Of a stretch of 64,000 nt of DNA, positions 24,104-32,419 are shown one piece after another. Both the position numbers and the translations under genes were made by a program. The notes below the pieces were generated by a model. It was not told the DNA's origin and searched no databases. It saw nothing but the letters and a program-made list of their open reading frames with translations. Origin of the DNA: an uncultured Bacteroidia bacterium (GTDB lineage Bacteria; Bacteroidota; Bacteroidia; Bacteroidales; UBA932); assembly GCA_902784435.1 (NCBI GenBank), contig CACZUR010000004.1:35425-99424 (forward strand), read 5' to 3'. Numbering within the stretch: position 1 is the stretch's first letter; every line of letters starts with the position of its first letter.

Positions 24104-24647
24104 TGAAAATCTTTTCTATCAAAATGTAATAGACCAGGGCCGACAGTGCAGGAATCGTGCCTTTCTCGCTGTTTCCGAAGCCGTATTTCCCGGTGAACAG
24201 GATGTAGGCTTCGTCCCCGGGCTGCACCCCTGCGAGCCCGTCCTGCAGGCCCTGCACCAGGTTCTTGTCCAGGGAGAGGGTGTCCAGCTTGAAGCGGGTG
24301 TTGTCCGAGAGGGTCCACCGGGCCTGCGCGGTCACTTCCTGGATGTTGGTGGCCACCAGGTTAGAAGTGGAAATGCTGGCGCTGGTCAGGGTGAAACAGG
24401 CATAATGGAGCGACACCCGTCCGCCCTCTTTCAGGGAATCCCGTGCCGGGGGCAGGGTGTCGTGCAGGGTAATGCGGTAGGCCCCGCCGTTCCGGGCAAG
24501 CGTGGCTTTGGGGTCTTCCTTCATCCTGGCCGCCACGAAGTTCTCGATAAAAGTGGTCTGTTTGTCGTAGGTGGTCTGGAGGGACTGCTTGCTGCAAGAC
24601 AGCAGGCCACCCGCCAGGACAAGCAGTATGAGACTCAGTTTTTTCAT
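24096..24647 (-). CDS. FKBP-like lipoprotein
   Basis: 183-aa lipoprotein with signal peptide MKKLSLILLVLAGGLLSC. The C-terminal half resembles an FKBP domain (GGRVSLHYACFTL, LVQGLQDGLAGVQPGDEAYILF, GKYGFGNSEKGTIPALSALVYYI), but several active-site aromatic residues differ from the canonical set, so isomerase activity is uncertain. It is paired with a larger FKBP lipoprotein downstream and overlaps nrnA upstream (ATGA-type, 4 nt). The tandem suggests a two-subunit envelope chaperone, which is inference. Confidence 0.85.
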   Translation of the reverse strand: MKKLSLILLVLAGGLLSCSKQSLQTTYDKQTTFIENFVAARMKEDPKATLARNGGAYRITLHDTLPPARDSLKEGGRVSLHYACFTLTSASISTSNLVATNIQEVTAQARWTLSDNTRFKLDTLSLDKNLVQGLQDGLAGVQPGDEAYILFTGKYGFGNSEKGTIPALSALVYYILIEKIFNE

Positions 24648-25741
24648 GCCAGGAATGCTTTGACGGCCTTCTCTATATAGGCGGGGGCGTCATCGGCACA
24701 GGGAATGTCCTCGCCGATGAAAAGCTTGCCGCCGGCGGCATTTTCGTGCCCGCCGCCGTGGAAATACTGCATGGCCAGCTGCTGGGCGCTGGTGCCTTTT
24801 TTGGAGCGGATGGAAACCCGGAAATGCCCCTTGTCCTCTTTCAGGAAAAGGCTCAGCCGGACTTTTCCGATGGTCAGGGGAACGTTGACCAGCCCCTCCG
24901 TCTCTCCTTCGTGCATGTCGTAGCGCTGCTGGATTTCCCGGGTAAGCACCATGTAGGCGGCGCCTTCCGGCAGCAGGACCATCCGTTCGCTTTGCATGTA
25001 GCCCATGAGCCTGACGCGGTTTTCCCGGTAGCAGTTGTAGATTTGCTGCAGGATGGCGTCGCGGTCCACCCCGGCGGCCATGAGCTCCGAGGCCATCCGG
25101 AAGGTGCTGGGAAACACGGAATTGGCAAAATTGTTGGTGTCCGTGGTCATGCCGGTCAGGAGGGCGCTCCCGATGTCATTGGGCAGTGCCTGACCGGAGG
25201 GGGATGCCCCTGCGGTCGCTAAAGAGAAGGCCGATGCTCCCTTAGGGGCTTCCCCCTCCGGTCCCTGTCCCAGTGCTTTCAGAATCCAGTAGAGGACCTC
25301 TGAAGCGGAGGAAATGTGCGGCGTGGAGAACGACAGGCCGAAGCTGTCCCGGTCCGGGTTCAGGTGGTGGTCTATGAGCACTTTCCGGGCCGGGGAGGCC
25401 TTGAGGGGCTCTTCCAGGCTTTCCGTCCGGTGGAAGGCGTTGCAGTCCAGCAGGAACACCAGGTCGGCTTCCCGGATGCGCCGTTCCGTAGCGGCGGCGT
25501 CGCGGTTATGGAAACAGTAGGGGATTTCCTCCGGGAGGATGAACAGCAGGTTTTCGGGCGGATTGTCCGAAAAGGCGCAGGCCACGTCTTTTCCGGCCAG
25601 GTTTTTCAGATACAGACACAGGGCGGCCGTGGCGCCCAGGGCATCCCCGTCCGGGTGCGTGTGCCCCACGACCACGGGATGCTTGCATTCCCGGATCCAC
25701 TGCTGCAGGAGCCTGATGTCTTCGTTTCTGATAAAATCCAT
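24644..25741 (-). CDS. nrnA: DHH/DHHA1 phosphoesterase (NrnA-like) with palindromic insert
   Basis: 365-aa cytosolic DHH-family phosphoesterase, resembling NrnA, which degrades nanoRNA and dephosphorylates pAp. DHH motifs: VVVGHTHPDGDALGA (~27), VFLLDCNAF, LIDHHLNPDRD (~127), LTGMTTDTNNF; the DHHA1 domain ends in FHGGGHENAAGGK. Between the DHH core motifs YWILKALG and IGSALLTG is a ~25-residue insert (residues ~160-183) encoded by a palindromic DNA element; relatives lack this segment as far as I recall. It is the first gene of the six-gene minus-strand operon, with its own promoter. Confidence 0.9.
   Translation of the reverse strand: MDFIRNEDIRLLQQWIRECKHPVVVGHTHPDGDALGATAALCLYLKNLAGKDVACAFSDNPPENLLFILPEEIPYCFHNRDAAATERRIREADLVFLLDCNAFHRTESLEEPLKASPARKVLIDHHLNPDRDSFGLSFSTPHISSASEVLYWILKALGQGPEGEAPKGASAFSLATAGASPSGQALPNDIGSALLTGMTTDTNNFANSVFPSTFRMASELMAAGVDRDAILQQIYNCYRENRVRLMGYMQSERMVLLPEGAAYMVLTREIQQRYDMHEGETEGLVNVPLTIGKVRLSLFLKEDKGHFRVSIRSKKGTSAQQLAMQYFHGGGHENAAGGKLFIGEDIPCADDAPAYIEKAVKAFLA
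25192..25263. repeat. Palindromic element inserted in nrnA (E3)
   Basis: Outer arms of 13 bp are perfect (25192-25204 GACCGGAGGGGGA; 25251-25263 its complement). After one mismatched pair, GCCCCT and AGGGGC continue the stem. The core from CCCCTGCGG to CTTAGGGG is about 37/42 identical to the intergenic copy at 6577-6618. The whole stem-loop is read in frame by nrnA. Confidence 0.85.
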
Positions 25742-25760
25742 TGCGCTTGAATTGCGATGG

Positions 25761-25768
25761 CAAATTTA
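25761..25768 (-). promoter_or_regulatory. -7 promoter element of the nrnA operon
   Basis: CAAATTTA reads TAAATTTG on the minus strand, 19 nt before the nrnA start codon. It is divergent from the promoter of the gene at 25843. Confidence 0.65.
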
Positions 25769-25801
25769 CAAAAGATTATTGCTTTTGAGAAATCATTTTG
25801 T

Positions 25802-25809
25802 TAACTTTG
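25802..25809 (+). promoter_or_regulatory. -7 promoter element for the gene at 25843
   Basis: TAACTTTG matches TAnnTTTG, with a TTTTG stretch at 25783-25787 upstream. The leader is about 27 nt and AT-rich. Confidence 0.65.
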
Positions 25810-25842
25810 TCGGAAGTTTTGAAATTATAAAACACTAAAATA

Positions 25843-26544
25843 ATGAACAAGTCCGTAAAAATTATCGTGGAAATTGCTCTGGCAGCCGTCATTTGCCTCG
25901 TAGGCTGGCTCATCGTCAAGAGTGTCCAGAAGCCTGTGGAGTTCAATAATGAGGTTGCCGCCCGTTCCAAGGTGGGCATCCAGCGCCTCAAGGACATCCG
26001 TACCCTCCAGGTGGCTTTCAAGAGCGTCAATGGCCGTTTCAGCCCTACCGTAGACTCCCTCAAGATGTTCTATGAATCCGGCAAGATGGACATCGTGATG
26101 CAGATCGGTTCCCACGACGACTCCCTGGCTGTTGCCAACACCGAGGCCATCAAGAAGGCCAACAAGAAACTCAAACCGGACCAGCTGCTGGCCAAACTGC
26201 AGGAAGCCTATGCCGCCGGTCAGAAGGTGGTGTTCTCCACCGTTACTTCCATTCCCGTGAAGGATACCCTCTTCCACAACCGCCCGGACTTTTGCATCGA
26301 CTCCCTGGCCTTCATTCCTTTCTCCGGCGGTCAGCTCACGGAGATGGAAGCTACCATCAAGACCGTATCCGGTGTGCAGGTTCCCCTGTTCGAAGCCCGT
26401 ATGCCTTACAAAGCCCTGTGCAAAGGCCTGGACAACCAGCTGCGCATCAACCTGGATGCAGAGCGCCGGGACCAGAACAAGTACGAAGGCTTGCAGGTGG
26501 GCAGCGTTACCGCTCCTAACAACAACGCCGGTAACTGGGAGTAG
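25843..26544 (+). CDS. Membrane-anchored protein of unknown function
   Basis: 233-aa protein with one N-terminal transmembrane segment (VKIIVEIALAAVICLVGWLIV) and a soluble C-terminal domain that probably faces the periplasm. The N-terminal half after the membrane (ARSKVGIQRLKDIRTLQVAFKS, then NGRFSPTVDSLKMF) vaguely recalls pilin-like or secretion-pseudopilin architecture, but no prepilin site is present. I recognise it only as a conserved Bacteroidales gene that precedes DUF3822 and rsmD. It starts a plus-strand run with DUF3822, rsmD, cstA and a HerA-like gene and has its own promoter. Confidence 0.75.
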   Translation: MNKSVKIIVEIALAAVICLVGWLIVKSVQKPVEFNNEVAARSKVGIQRLKDIRTLQVAFKSVNGRFSPTVDSLKMFYESGKMDIVMQIGSHDDSLAVANTEAIKKANKKLKPDQLLAKLQEAYAAGQKVVFSTVTSIPVKDTLFHNRPDFCIDSLAFIPFSGGQLTEMEATIKTVSGVQVPLFEARMPYKALCKGLDNQLRINLDAERRDQNKYEGLQVGSVTAPNNNAGNWE

Positions 26545-26552
26545 TCCTTCCT

Positions 26553-27242
26553 ATGGACCCGTTACATACCTCATATAAAGGGATATCCATTCAAGTTTCC
26601 TTGAGTGGATATTCTTTTAAGGTATACGACCCGGACGGGGTGCAGTGTTCCGGCTGGCTGGGTGCGGAGCGCATTTTTACCACACCGGAGTTCCAGCGGC
26701 GCTATGAGAATGTGGAGATTTCCCTGCTTACGCCCAAGGTAACCCTGGTGCCGGATGCCTTCAACGCGCCCCTGATGGCCCACGCTACGTTGTCGGAGGT
26801 TTGTAAACTGGATCCCACGGATTTTGTAGAAACAGTGCCTGTCCCTTCGCTGGGCTCCACCCTGGTGTTCTCCAATTCCCTGGGCGAATCCCTGTCCCGG
26901 GTGCTGGCCCAGACGGTCCTTCCCGTTTCCGGGGTGCCGGTGCGCATCCTTCCGGAAATGTATTATCTGCTCACCCGGCTGGAAGACATTCCGGAATACA
27001 ACAAAATCGTGGCGTCCTGGCACAGCGGTTACCTGCACCTGGTCATCGGCCAGGGAAAAAGCCTTAACCTGTGCAATGTGTTCGAAGCCCCGGACTTCAC
27101 CACGGCGGAGTATTTCCTGTTCCTGTGCATGAAGCGCCTGCAGCTGAATCCGGAGGTGTCCACCGTCTGTTTCCGCACGCCCCTGGACCCGGAGGCGGAA
27201 ATGTCCCTGTACCGCTATTTCAAAGCCGTGGTGCAGCTATGA
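26553..27242 (+). CDS. DUF3822 family protein
   Basis: 229-aa cytosolic protein of the Bacteroidota-specific DUF3822 family, which typically sits directly before rsmD as here. It has an actin-like/ASKHA-type feel: ISIQVSLSGYSFKVYDPDG at the start, HLVIGQGKSLNLCNVF in the middle and TAEYFLFLCMKRLQL toward the end, the pattern of a degenerate two-lobed fold. No catalytic residues are known. The 3' end overlaps the rsmD start by 4 nt, so the two are translationally coupled. Confidence 0.85.
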   Translation: MDPLHTSYKGISIQVSLSGYSFKVYDPDGVQCSGWLGAERIFTTPEFQRRYENVEISLLTPKVTLVPDAFNAPLMAHATLSEVCKLDPTDFVETVPVPSLGSTLVFSNSLGESLSRVLAQTVLPVSGVPVRILPEMYYLLTRLEDIPEYNKIVASWHSGYLHLVIGQGKSLNLCNVFEAPDFTTAEYFLFLCMKRLQLNPEVSTVCFRTPLDPEAEMSLYRYFKAVVQL

Positions 27243-27769
27243 GGATCATCGGCGGCCAACTGAAGGGAAAGGTGATCCTGCCGCCGGCAGGGTACAAGGC
27301 CCGTCCCACCACAGACTTCGCCAAGGAAGGCCTGTTCAATATCCTGGACAACGAATACGAATTCCAGGACCTGAAAGTGCTGGACCTTTTCGGCGGAACG
27401 GGCTCCATCGCCTTCGAGTTCGCCTCCCGCGGCGCCGCACGGGTATACTGTGTGGAAATGGCCCGGGAAAACGCCTCGTTCATCAAGACGGAAGCCGCCC
27501 GGCTGGGGCTTCCCAATGTAACCATGGTGCGGGACAATGTCTTCGATTTCGTGCCTATCTGCCGGGAAAAGTTCGACATCATTTTTGCAGATCCGCCCTA
27601 TGCCCTGGAAGGCCTCCAGGGGCTTCCGGACCTCATTTTCTCTTATGATATCCTGCATCCGGAATGCTATTTCATCCTGGAACACGGAGACGAACACAGT
27701 TTTACCGCCCATCCGCGCTTTGTCAAGGAGCGCAGTTACGGGCGCGTGCACTTCAGCTTTTTTGCCTAA
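27239..27769 (+). CDS. rsmD: 16S rRNA (guanine-966-N2)-methyltransferase
   Basis: 176-aa SAM-dependent methyltransferase. The start MRIIGGQLKGK is the RsmD hallmark, followed by RPTTDFAKEGLFNIL, motif I VLDLFGGTGSIAFEFASRGA and the catalytic DPPY motif in IIFADPPYALEG (~120). It methylates G966 of 16S rRNA. Length is normal. I chose the ATG at 27239, which overlaps the DUF3822 stop codon; its own stop overlaps the cstA start (TAATG). Confidence 0.94.
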   Translation: MRIIGGQLKGKVILPPAGYKARPTTDFAKEGLFNILDNEYEFQDLKVLDLFGGTGSIAFEFASRGAARVYCVEMARENASFIKTEAARLGLPNVTMVRDNVFDFVPICREKFDIIFADPPYALEGLQGLPDLIFSYDILHPECYFILEHGDEHSFTAHPRFVKERSYGRVHFSFFA

Positions 27770-29226
27770 TGGTATCCTTTCTCCTCAGCATTGTAGCCCT
27801 GGTCCTGGGCTACGTGTTCTACGGTGCGTTCGTAGAGCGTGTCTTCGGCCCGGATCCCCAGAGACTTACCCCGGCCGTCACCAAGGCCGACGGTGTGGAT
27901 TTCATCAAAATGCCCTCCTGGCGGGTGTTCATGGTCCAGTTCCTGAACATTGCGGGAACGGGGCCCATCTTCGGAGCCATCATGGGCGCCAAATTCGGCC
28001 CGTCCAGCTATCTGTGGATTGTCTTTGGCTGCATCTTTGCCGGTGCCGTGCACGATTTCATGGTGGGCATGATGTCCCTCCGTCGCGGCGGGGTGGGCGT
28101 CCCCGAACTGGTGGGCGACTATATGAGCAAGGCCACCAGGATTGTGATGCTGGCTTTCTCCATCATCCTGCTGGCCCTGGTGGGCACCGTATTCGTGTAC
28201 AGTCCGGCGCTCATCCTGGGAGACATGGCCGGCGATGGCAGCACGAGTGCCATCATGCTCTGGGTAGGCATCATCTTCCTGTATTATATCATCGCCACCC
28301 TGCTGCCCATCGACAAGCTCATCGGCAGGATCTATCCCATCTTTGCCGTTGCCCTGCTGTTCATGGCTGTGGCGCTGATGGTCTGCCTCTTTGTCAAGTG
28401 GCCGCAGCTTCCCGAAATCTGGGACGGACTGGTGGGCTGGCAGGACAAGGCGGGTCTCAAGGACCAGCCCATTTTCCCTTGCCTGTTCATCACCATCGCC
28501 TGCGGGGCCATTTCCGGCTTCCACGCTACCCAGAGCCCGATGATGGCGCGTTGCATGGGCAATGAGAAACTGGGGCGCCCCATCTTTTACGGGGCCATGA
28601 TTACGGAAGGCCTGGTGGCCCTCATCTGGGCGGCCGTGGCGTCGTGGTTCTTCTTTGACGGCGGCGCCGCCGAGGTGGGCTCGGACATCACGGCATCGGC
28701 CCCCGCCGTGGTTGCCAAGGTTTCGAGGGGCTGGCTGGGCCTCGTGGGCGGCATCCTGGCCGTGCTGGGCGTGGTGGCGGCCCCCATCACTTCCGGAGAT
28801 ACGGCTTTCCGCAGCGCCCGCCTCATCATCGCGGACTTTGTGCATCTGCCCCAGAGAAAACTCACCAGCCGGCTGGTGCTGGCCCTTCCGCTCTTTGCGC
28901 TGTCGGCCCTCCTGCTATGGTATAATATTTCTGACGCCAACGGATTCAATGTGATCTGGCGCTACTTTGGCTGGAGCAACCAGACACTGGCCGCCATCAT
29001 GCTCTGGACCGCGACCACCTATCTTATCAAGGAAAAGGGCGGTCAGTGGTTCCTGGTAACGTTTATCCCGGCCGTTTTCATGACCACGGTGTGCGTCACG
29101 TTCATCCTGGTAGACAAGATCGGCTTCGGCCTTCCGCAGGAATATACCCCGTGGATTGCGGCGGCATCGGCCCTGTTGGCCTTCCCGGGCTTCTATTATT
29201 GGAATTATCGTAAAAACAAGAAATAA
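27769..29226 (+). CDS. cstA: Carbon starvation CstA family transporter
   Basis: 485-aa membrane protein with about 13-14 helices. CstA features: VLGYVFYGAFVERVFGPDP, FLNIAGTGPIFGAIMGAKFG, GAVHDFMVGMMSLRRGG, FHATQSPMMARC and APITSGDTAFRSARL. Family members import peptides or pyruvate; this shorter form matches the Bacteroidota and Gram-positive type. The ATG overlaps the rsmD stop codon, so it is co-transcribed despite the unrelated function. Pyruvate or peptide as substrate is inference. Confidence 0.92.
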   Translation: MVSFLLSIVALVLGYVFYGAFVERVFGPDPQRLTPAVTKADGVDFIKMPSWRVFMVQFLNIAGTGPIFGAIMGAKFGPSSYLWIVFGCIFAGAVHDFMVGMMSLRRGGVGVPELVGDYMSKATRIVMLAFSIILLALVGTVFVYSPALILGDMAGDGSTSAIMLWVGIIFLYYIIATLLPIDKLIGRIYPIFAVALLFMAVALMVCLFVKWPQLPEIWDGLVGWQDKAGLKDQPIFPCLFITIACGAISGFHATQSPMMARCMGNEKLGRPIFYGAMITEGLVALIWAAVASWFFFDGGAAEVGSDITASAPAVVAKVSRGWLGLVGGILAVLGVVAAPITSGDTAFRSARLIIADFVHLPQRKLTSRLVLALPLFALSALLLWYNISDANGFNVIWRYFGWSNQTLAAIMLWTATTYLIKEKGGQWFLVTFIPAVFMTTVCVTFILVDKIGFGLPQEYTPWIAAASALLAFPGFYYWNYRKNKK

Positions 29227-29228
29227 CC

Positions 29229-30869
29229 ATGCTGGATCAAGAACGCGGGCTGTACGTTGCCCATTCGGAAAATGGCCCCATCTCCCTGGTCGGGAAGATG
29301 GCCTGCCGCCACGGACTCATCGCCGGTGCCACCGGTACCGGTAAAACCGTCACCCTGCAGGTGCTGGCAGAGACTTTCTGCCAGGCCGGCGTCCCCTGTT
29401 TCATGGCCGATATGAAGGGAGACCTGAGCGGCATCTCGCAGGTGGGCAAGCTTTCCGGCTTCATCGAAAAGCGTCTGCCGGAGTTCGGCATCGAAAATCC
29501 CCGGTTCCAGAGCTGCCCCGTACGCTTTTTTGACGTATACGGGGAGCAGGGCCATCCCATGCGTTCCACCATCTCCCGGATGGGACCGGAAATGCTGGGC
29601 CGCCTGATGGACCTGAACGAGACGCAGACCGGCGTCCTGAACATTGTCTTCCGCATTGCCGACGACAACGGTCTGCTCCTGATAGACCTCAAGGACCTGA
29701 GGGCCATGCTCAACTTCGTGGGGCAGAATGCGGCCGAATACACTACGCAGTACGGCAATGTGACATCGGCCTCGGTGGGCGCCATCCAGCGTGCGCTGCT
29801 GGCCCTGGAAAACCAGGGGGCAGACAAATTCTTCGGGGAACCGGACTTTGATATCTACGACCTGCTGCAGTGCGAGGGCGGCAAGGGCATCATGAACGTG
29901 CTGGCGGCAGACCGGCTGATGCTGCAGCCCAAGCTCTATTCCACCTTCCTGCTCTGGCTGCTGTCGGAGCTGTACGCCACCCTCCCGGAAGTGGGTGAGA
30001 TGGACCTGCCCAAACTGGTCTTCTTCTTCGACGAGGCCCACATGCTCTTCGAAGGCACTTCCAAGGCCCTTACGGACAAGATCGAGCAGGTGATCCGCCT
30101 CATCCGTTCCAAGGGCGTGGGCATCTATTTCATCACCCAGAGCCCCACGGACATCCCTTCCGATATCCTGGGCCAGTTGGGCAACCGCGTCCAGCACGCC
30201 CTGCGCGCCTACAGCCCGCAGGACCAGAAGGCCGTGAAGGTGGCGGCCGATACCTTCCGTCCCAACCCCGCGTTCAAGACGTACGACACGCTGCTGGAAC
30301 TGGGAACCGGTGAGGCCCTGGTCTCTTTCCTGGACGAGAAAGGCACGCCTTCCATCGTGGAACGGGCCAAGATTCTCTTCCCCCTGAGCCAGATTGGCGC
30401 CATTACGGAGGAGCAGCGGGCCGACATCATCAAGCGCAGCCGCCTCTACGGCCGCTACGACCATCCGCTGGACCGGGAAAGCGCCTACGAGATCATTACC
30501 GCCGCTACGGCCGAGGCCGAGCGCCAGAAAGCGGAGATCGAGGCCCAGGAAGAGGCCGAACGCCAGGCCGCCATAGAGGCCAAAGAGGCAGCCAAGGCGG
30601 CGAAAGAGCAGGAAAAGCTGGAGAAGGAGAAGGCCAAGAAATCCAAGAACAGCATAGCCTCCAAGGTGCTCCGTTCCGTCATTACCGCCGTAACGGGCGT
30701 GGCCGCCGCCGCTGCCGCCGACGCTGTTACCGGTGCCGTAACCGGAAAGAAGAAAACCGCTTCCAAGACCTCCACTACCCAGAAAGCCGTGAAGAAGGCC
30801 ACCAAGAGTGCCACCAACACCCTCACGCGGGAGCTCACCCGTTCCATCCTGGGGAACCTGATCAAATAG
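29229..30869 (+). CDS. HerA-like ATPase (DUF853)
   Basis: 546-aa P-loop ATPase of the DUF853/YjgR branch of the HerA-FtsK superfamily. Walker A is GLIAGATGTGKTVTLQ (~residue 35), Walker B is LVFFFDEAHMLFEG, and the sensor region is GVGIYFITQSPTDIP. The last ~130 residues are a charged Ala/Glu/Lys coiled coil and an Ala/Val-rich segment that may contact a membrane or partner. The biological role of the family is unknown; related HerA proteins translocate DNA. No NurA-like nuclease is nearby. It starts 2 nt after cstA and is the last gene of the run. Confidence 0.88.
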   Translation: MLDQERGLYVAHSENGPISLVGKMACRHGLIAGATGTGKTVTLQVLAETFCQAGVPCFMADMKGDLSGISQVGKLSGFIEKRLPEFGIENPRFQSCPVRFFDVYGEQGHPMRSTISRMGPEMLGRLMDLNETQTGVLNIVFRIADDNGLLLIDLKDLRAMLNFVGQNAAEYTTQYGNVTSASVGAIQRALLALENQGADKFFGEPDFDIYDLLQCEGGKGIMNVLAADRLMLQPKLYSTFLLWLLSELYATLPEVGEMDLPKLVFFFDEAHMLFEGTSKALTDKIEQVIRLIRSKGVGIYFITQSPTDIPSDILGQLGNRVQHALRAYSPQDQKAVKVAADTFRPNPAFKTYDTLLELGTGEALVSFLDEKGTPSIVERAKILFPLSQIGAITEEQRADIIKRSRLYGRYDHPLDRESAYEIITAATAEAERQKAEIEAQEEAERQAAIEAKEAAKAAKEQEKLEKEKAKKSKNSIASKVLRSVITAVTGVAAAAAADAVTGAVTGKKKTASKTSTTQKAVKKATKSATNTLTRELTRSILGNLIK

Positions 30870-30900
30870 GGGTGCGCGCACCTGGCGTGCGTGCACCCTG

Positions 30901-31150
30901 TAACGCACTTTCGGGCGTTTTCCGCGTTACACGTTGCATGGACATGCGACCTGTAACGCACTTTCGGGCGTTTTTCGCGTAATACGTTGCATGGAGGTGC
31001 ACCCTGTAACGCACTTTTGGGCGTTTTTCGTGTAATACGTTGCATGGGGGTGCACCCTATAACGCACTTTTGGGCGTTTTTCGCGTTACACGTTGCATGG
31101 GCATGCGAACTGTAACGCACTTTTGGGCGTTTTTCGTGTAATACGTTGCA
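30901..31150. repeat. 53-bp tandem repeat cluster, five units
   Basis: Units start at 30901, 30954, 31007, 31060 and 31113 (period exactly 53; the last unit is truncated). Each has a ~38-bp conserved part from TAACGCACTTT to ACGTTGCA and a 14-15 nt variable part that alternates between GCATGC-like and GTGCAC-like palindromes. GTAACGC and GCGTTAC pair within units 1 and 4. The cluster fills the 314-bp gap between the HerA-like gene and sstT; I see no gene in it. Three inverted copies lie at 34562-34720. Confidence 0.9.
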
Positions 31151-31183
31151 GGGGGGGGCGAAAGGGCAAAGGGGCGGGGCGCG

Positions 31184-32407
31184 TCAACGGGAGAGTTTTC
31201 GCCGGTCGCGGTATTCGGCCGTGGCGGTAAAGAAGACGTCGCCACTGGAGTTCAGGGCCGTCTCTACGGAATCCTGCACCATGCCGATGATAAAGCCCAC
31301 AGCTACGGCCTGCATGGCCACATCGTTGCCGATTCCCAGGAAAGAACAGGCCATGGGAATGAGCAGCAGGGAGCCGCCGGCCACGCCGGAGGCGCCGCAG
31401 GCACCCAGCGTGGCCACTACGCTCAGGAATAAGGCACTCGGGAAACTCACTTCCATGCCCAGGGTATGGGCTACGGCCAGCGTCATGACCGTAATGGTGA
31501 CGGCGGCACCGTTCATGTTGATGGTGGCGCCCAGCGGGATGCTTACCGAATAGAAATTCTTGTCCAGCCCAAGTTTTTTACACAGGGCCATGTTGATGGG
31601 GATGTTGGCGGCCGACGAGCGGGTGAAGAAGGCCTGGAAACCACTTTCCTTCAGACAGGTCCACAGGAGCGGGTAAGGGTTCTTCCCACAGGCGGCGAAA
31701 GACCACATCGGGTTCAGGATCAGCGTATTGAAAAGCATGCAGCCCACCAATACCAGAAGGAGTTTCCCGTATGTCTGGAAGACATCCATTCCGCTCTCGG
31801 ACACGGCCGTGAAAACCAGGCCCATGATGCCGAAAGGGGCAAACTGGATAATCCAGCGCACGATCTGGGATACGGCATCGGCCAGGTCCGAGATGAACTG
31901 GACGGCCGTGGTGGAGCCGGTGAACTTGAGAGCCAGGCCAATGAGGACGGACCAGAACAGGATGCCGATGTAATTGGCATTGGCCAGGGATGTGACCGGA
32001 TTGGCCACCATGTTGGAAAGGAGGTTTCCCAGCACGTCTGAAAGCGCCGCGGGAGCGTTTCCCTGAGCCACATCCTGCAGCTGGAGCGTAACGGGGAAAA
32101 GGAAACTGCCCACGACGGCAACCACGGCCGCCCCCAGCGTGCTGATCAGGTACAGGGCTACGATGGTCCGGAAACGGGCTCCCAGGCCGGCCTGGGCCCG
32201 GGCGATGGAGGCCATCACCAGCAGGGCTACCAGCACGGGTGCCATGGCCTTGAGGGAACTCACAAAGAGCGTCCCGAAAATGCCCATCCAGGCCCATCCC
32301 GGTGCGACCAGACCCAGGATGGCACCGATGATCAGGCCGATAAAGATGCGGAGGATCAGGCTGAGGGAGGTCCATTTTTCCCAAAGGGCAGAGAAGCGGA
32401 ATATCAT
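31184..32407 (-). CDS. sstT: Serine/threonine:Na+ symporter
   Basis: 407-aa dicarboxylate/amino acid:cation symporter (DAACS). The pattern matches SstT: LVAPGWAWMGIFGTLFVSSLKAMAPVLV, TRSSAANIPINMALCKKLG, SIPLGATINMNGAA and GSLLLIPMACSFLGIGNDVAMQ. About 8 helices and two re-entrant hairpins are expected. It takes up Ser and Thr with Na+. The start lies 12 nt after the stop of the CoA hydrolase gene, so they may form one transcript; the 53-bp repeats begin 33 bp after its stop codon. Confidence 0.93.
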   Translation of the reverse strand: MIFRFSALWEKWTSLSLILRIFIGLIIGAILGLVAPGWAWMGIFGTLFVSSLKAMAPVLVALLVMASIARAQAGLGARFRTIVALYLISTLGAAVVAVVGSFLFPVTLQLQDVAQGNAPAALSDVLGNLLSNMVANPVTSLANANYIGILFWSVLIGLALKFTGSTTAVQFISDLADAVSQIVRWIIQFAPFGIMGLVFTAVSESGMDVFQTYGKLLLVLVGCMLFNTLILNPMWSFAACGKNPYPLLWTCLKESGFQAFFTRSSAANIPINMALCKKLGLDKNFYSVSIPLGATINMNGAAVTITVMTLAVAHTLGMEVSFPSALFLSVVATLGACGASGVAGGSLLLIPMACSFLGIGNDVAMQAVAVGFIIGMVQDSVETALNSSGDVFFTATAEYRDRRKLSR

Positions 32408-32419
32408 AAGGGTAAAGGG

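Noticed and set aside
30485-31120. Minus-strand frame spanning the 53-bp repeats and the end of the HerA-like gene
   Set aside because: The N-terminal half is the repeat translated over and over and the rest is antisense to a real gene.
30901-31150. CRISPR array
   Set aside because: The repeat period is 53 bp with variable parts of only 14-15 nt that are similar to each other, the constant part itself varies, and no cas genes are present.
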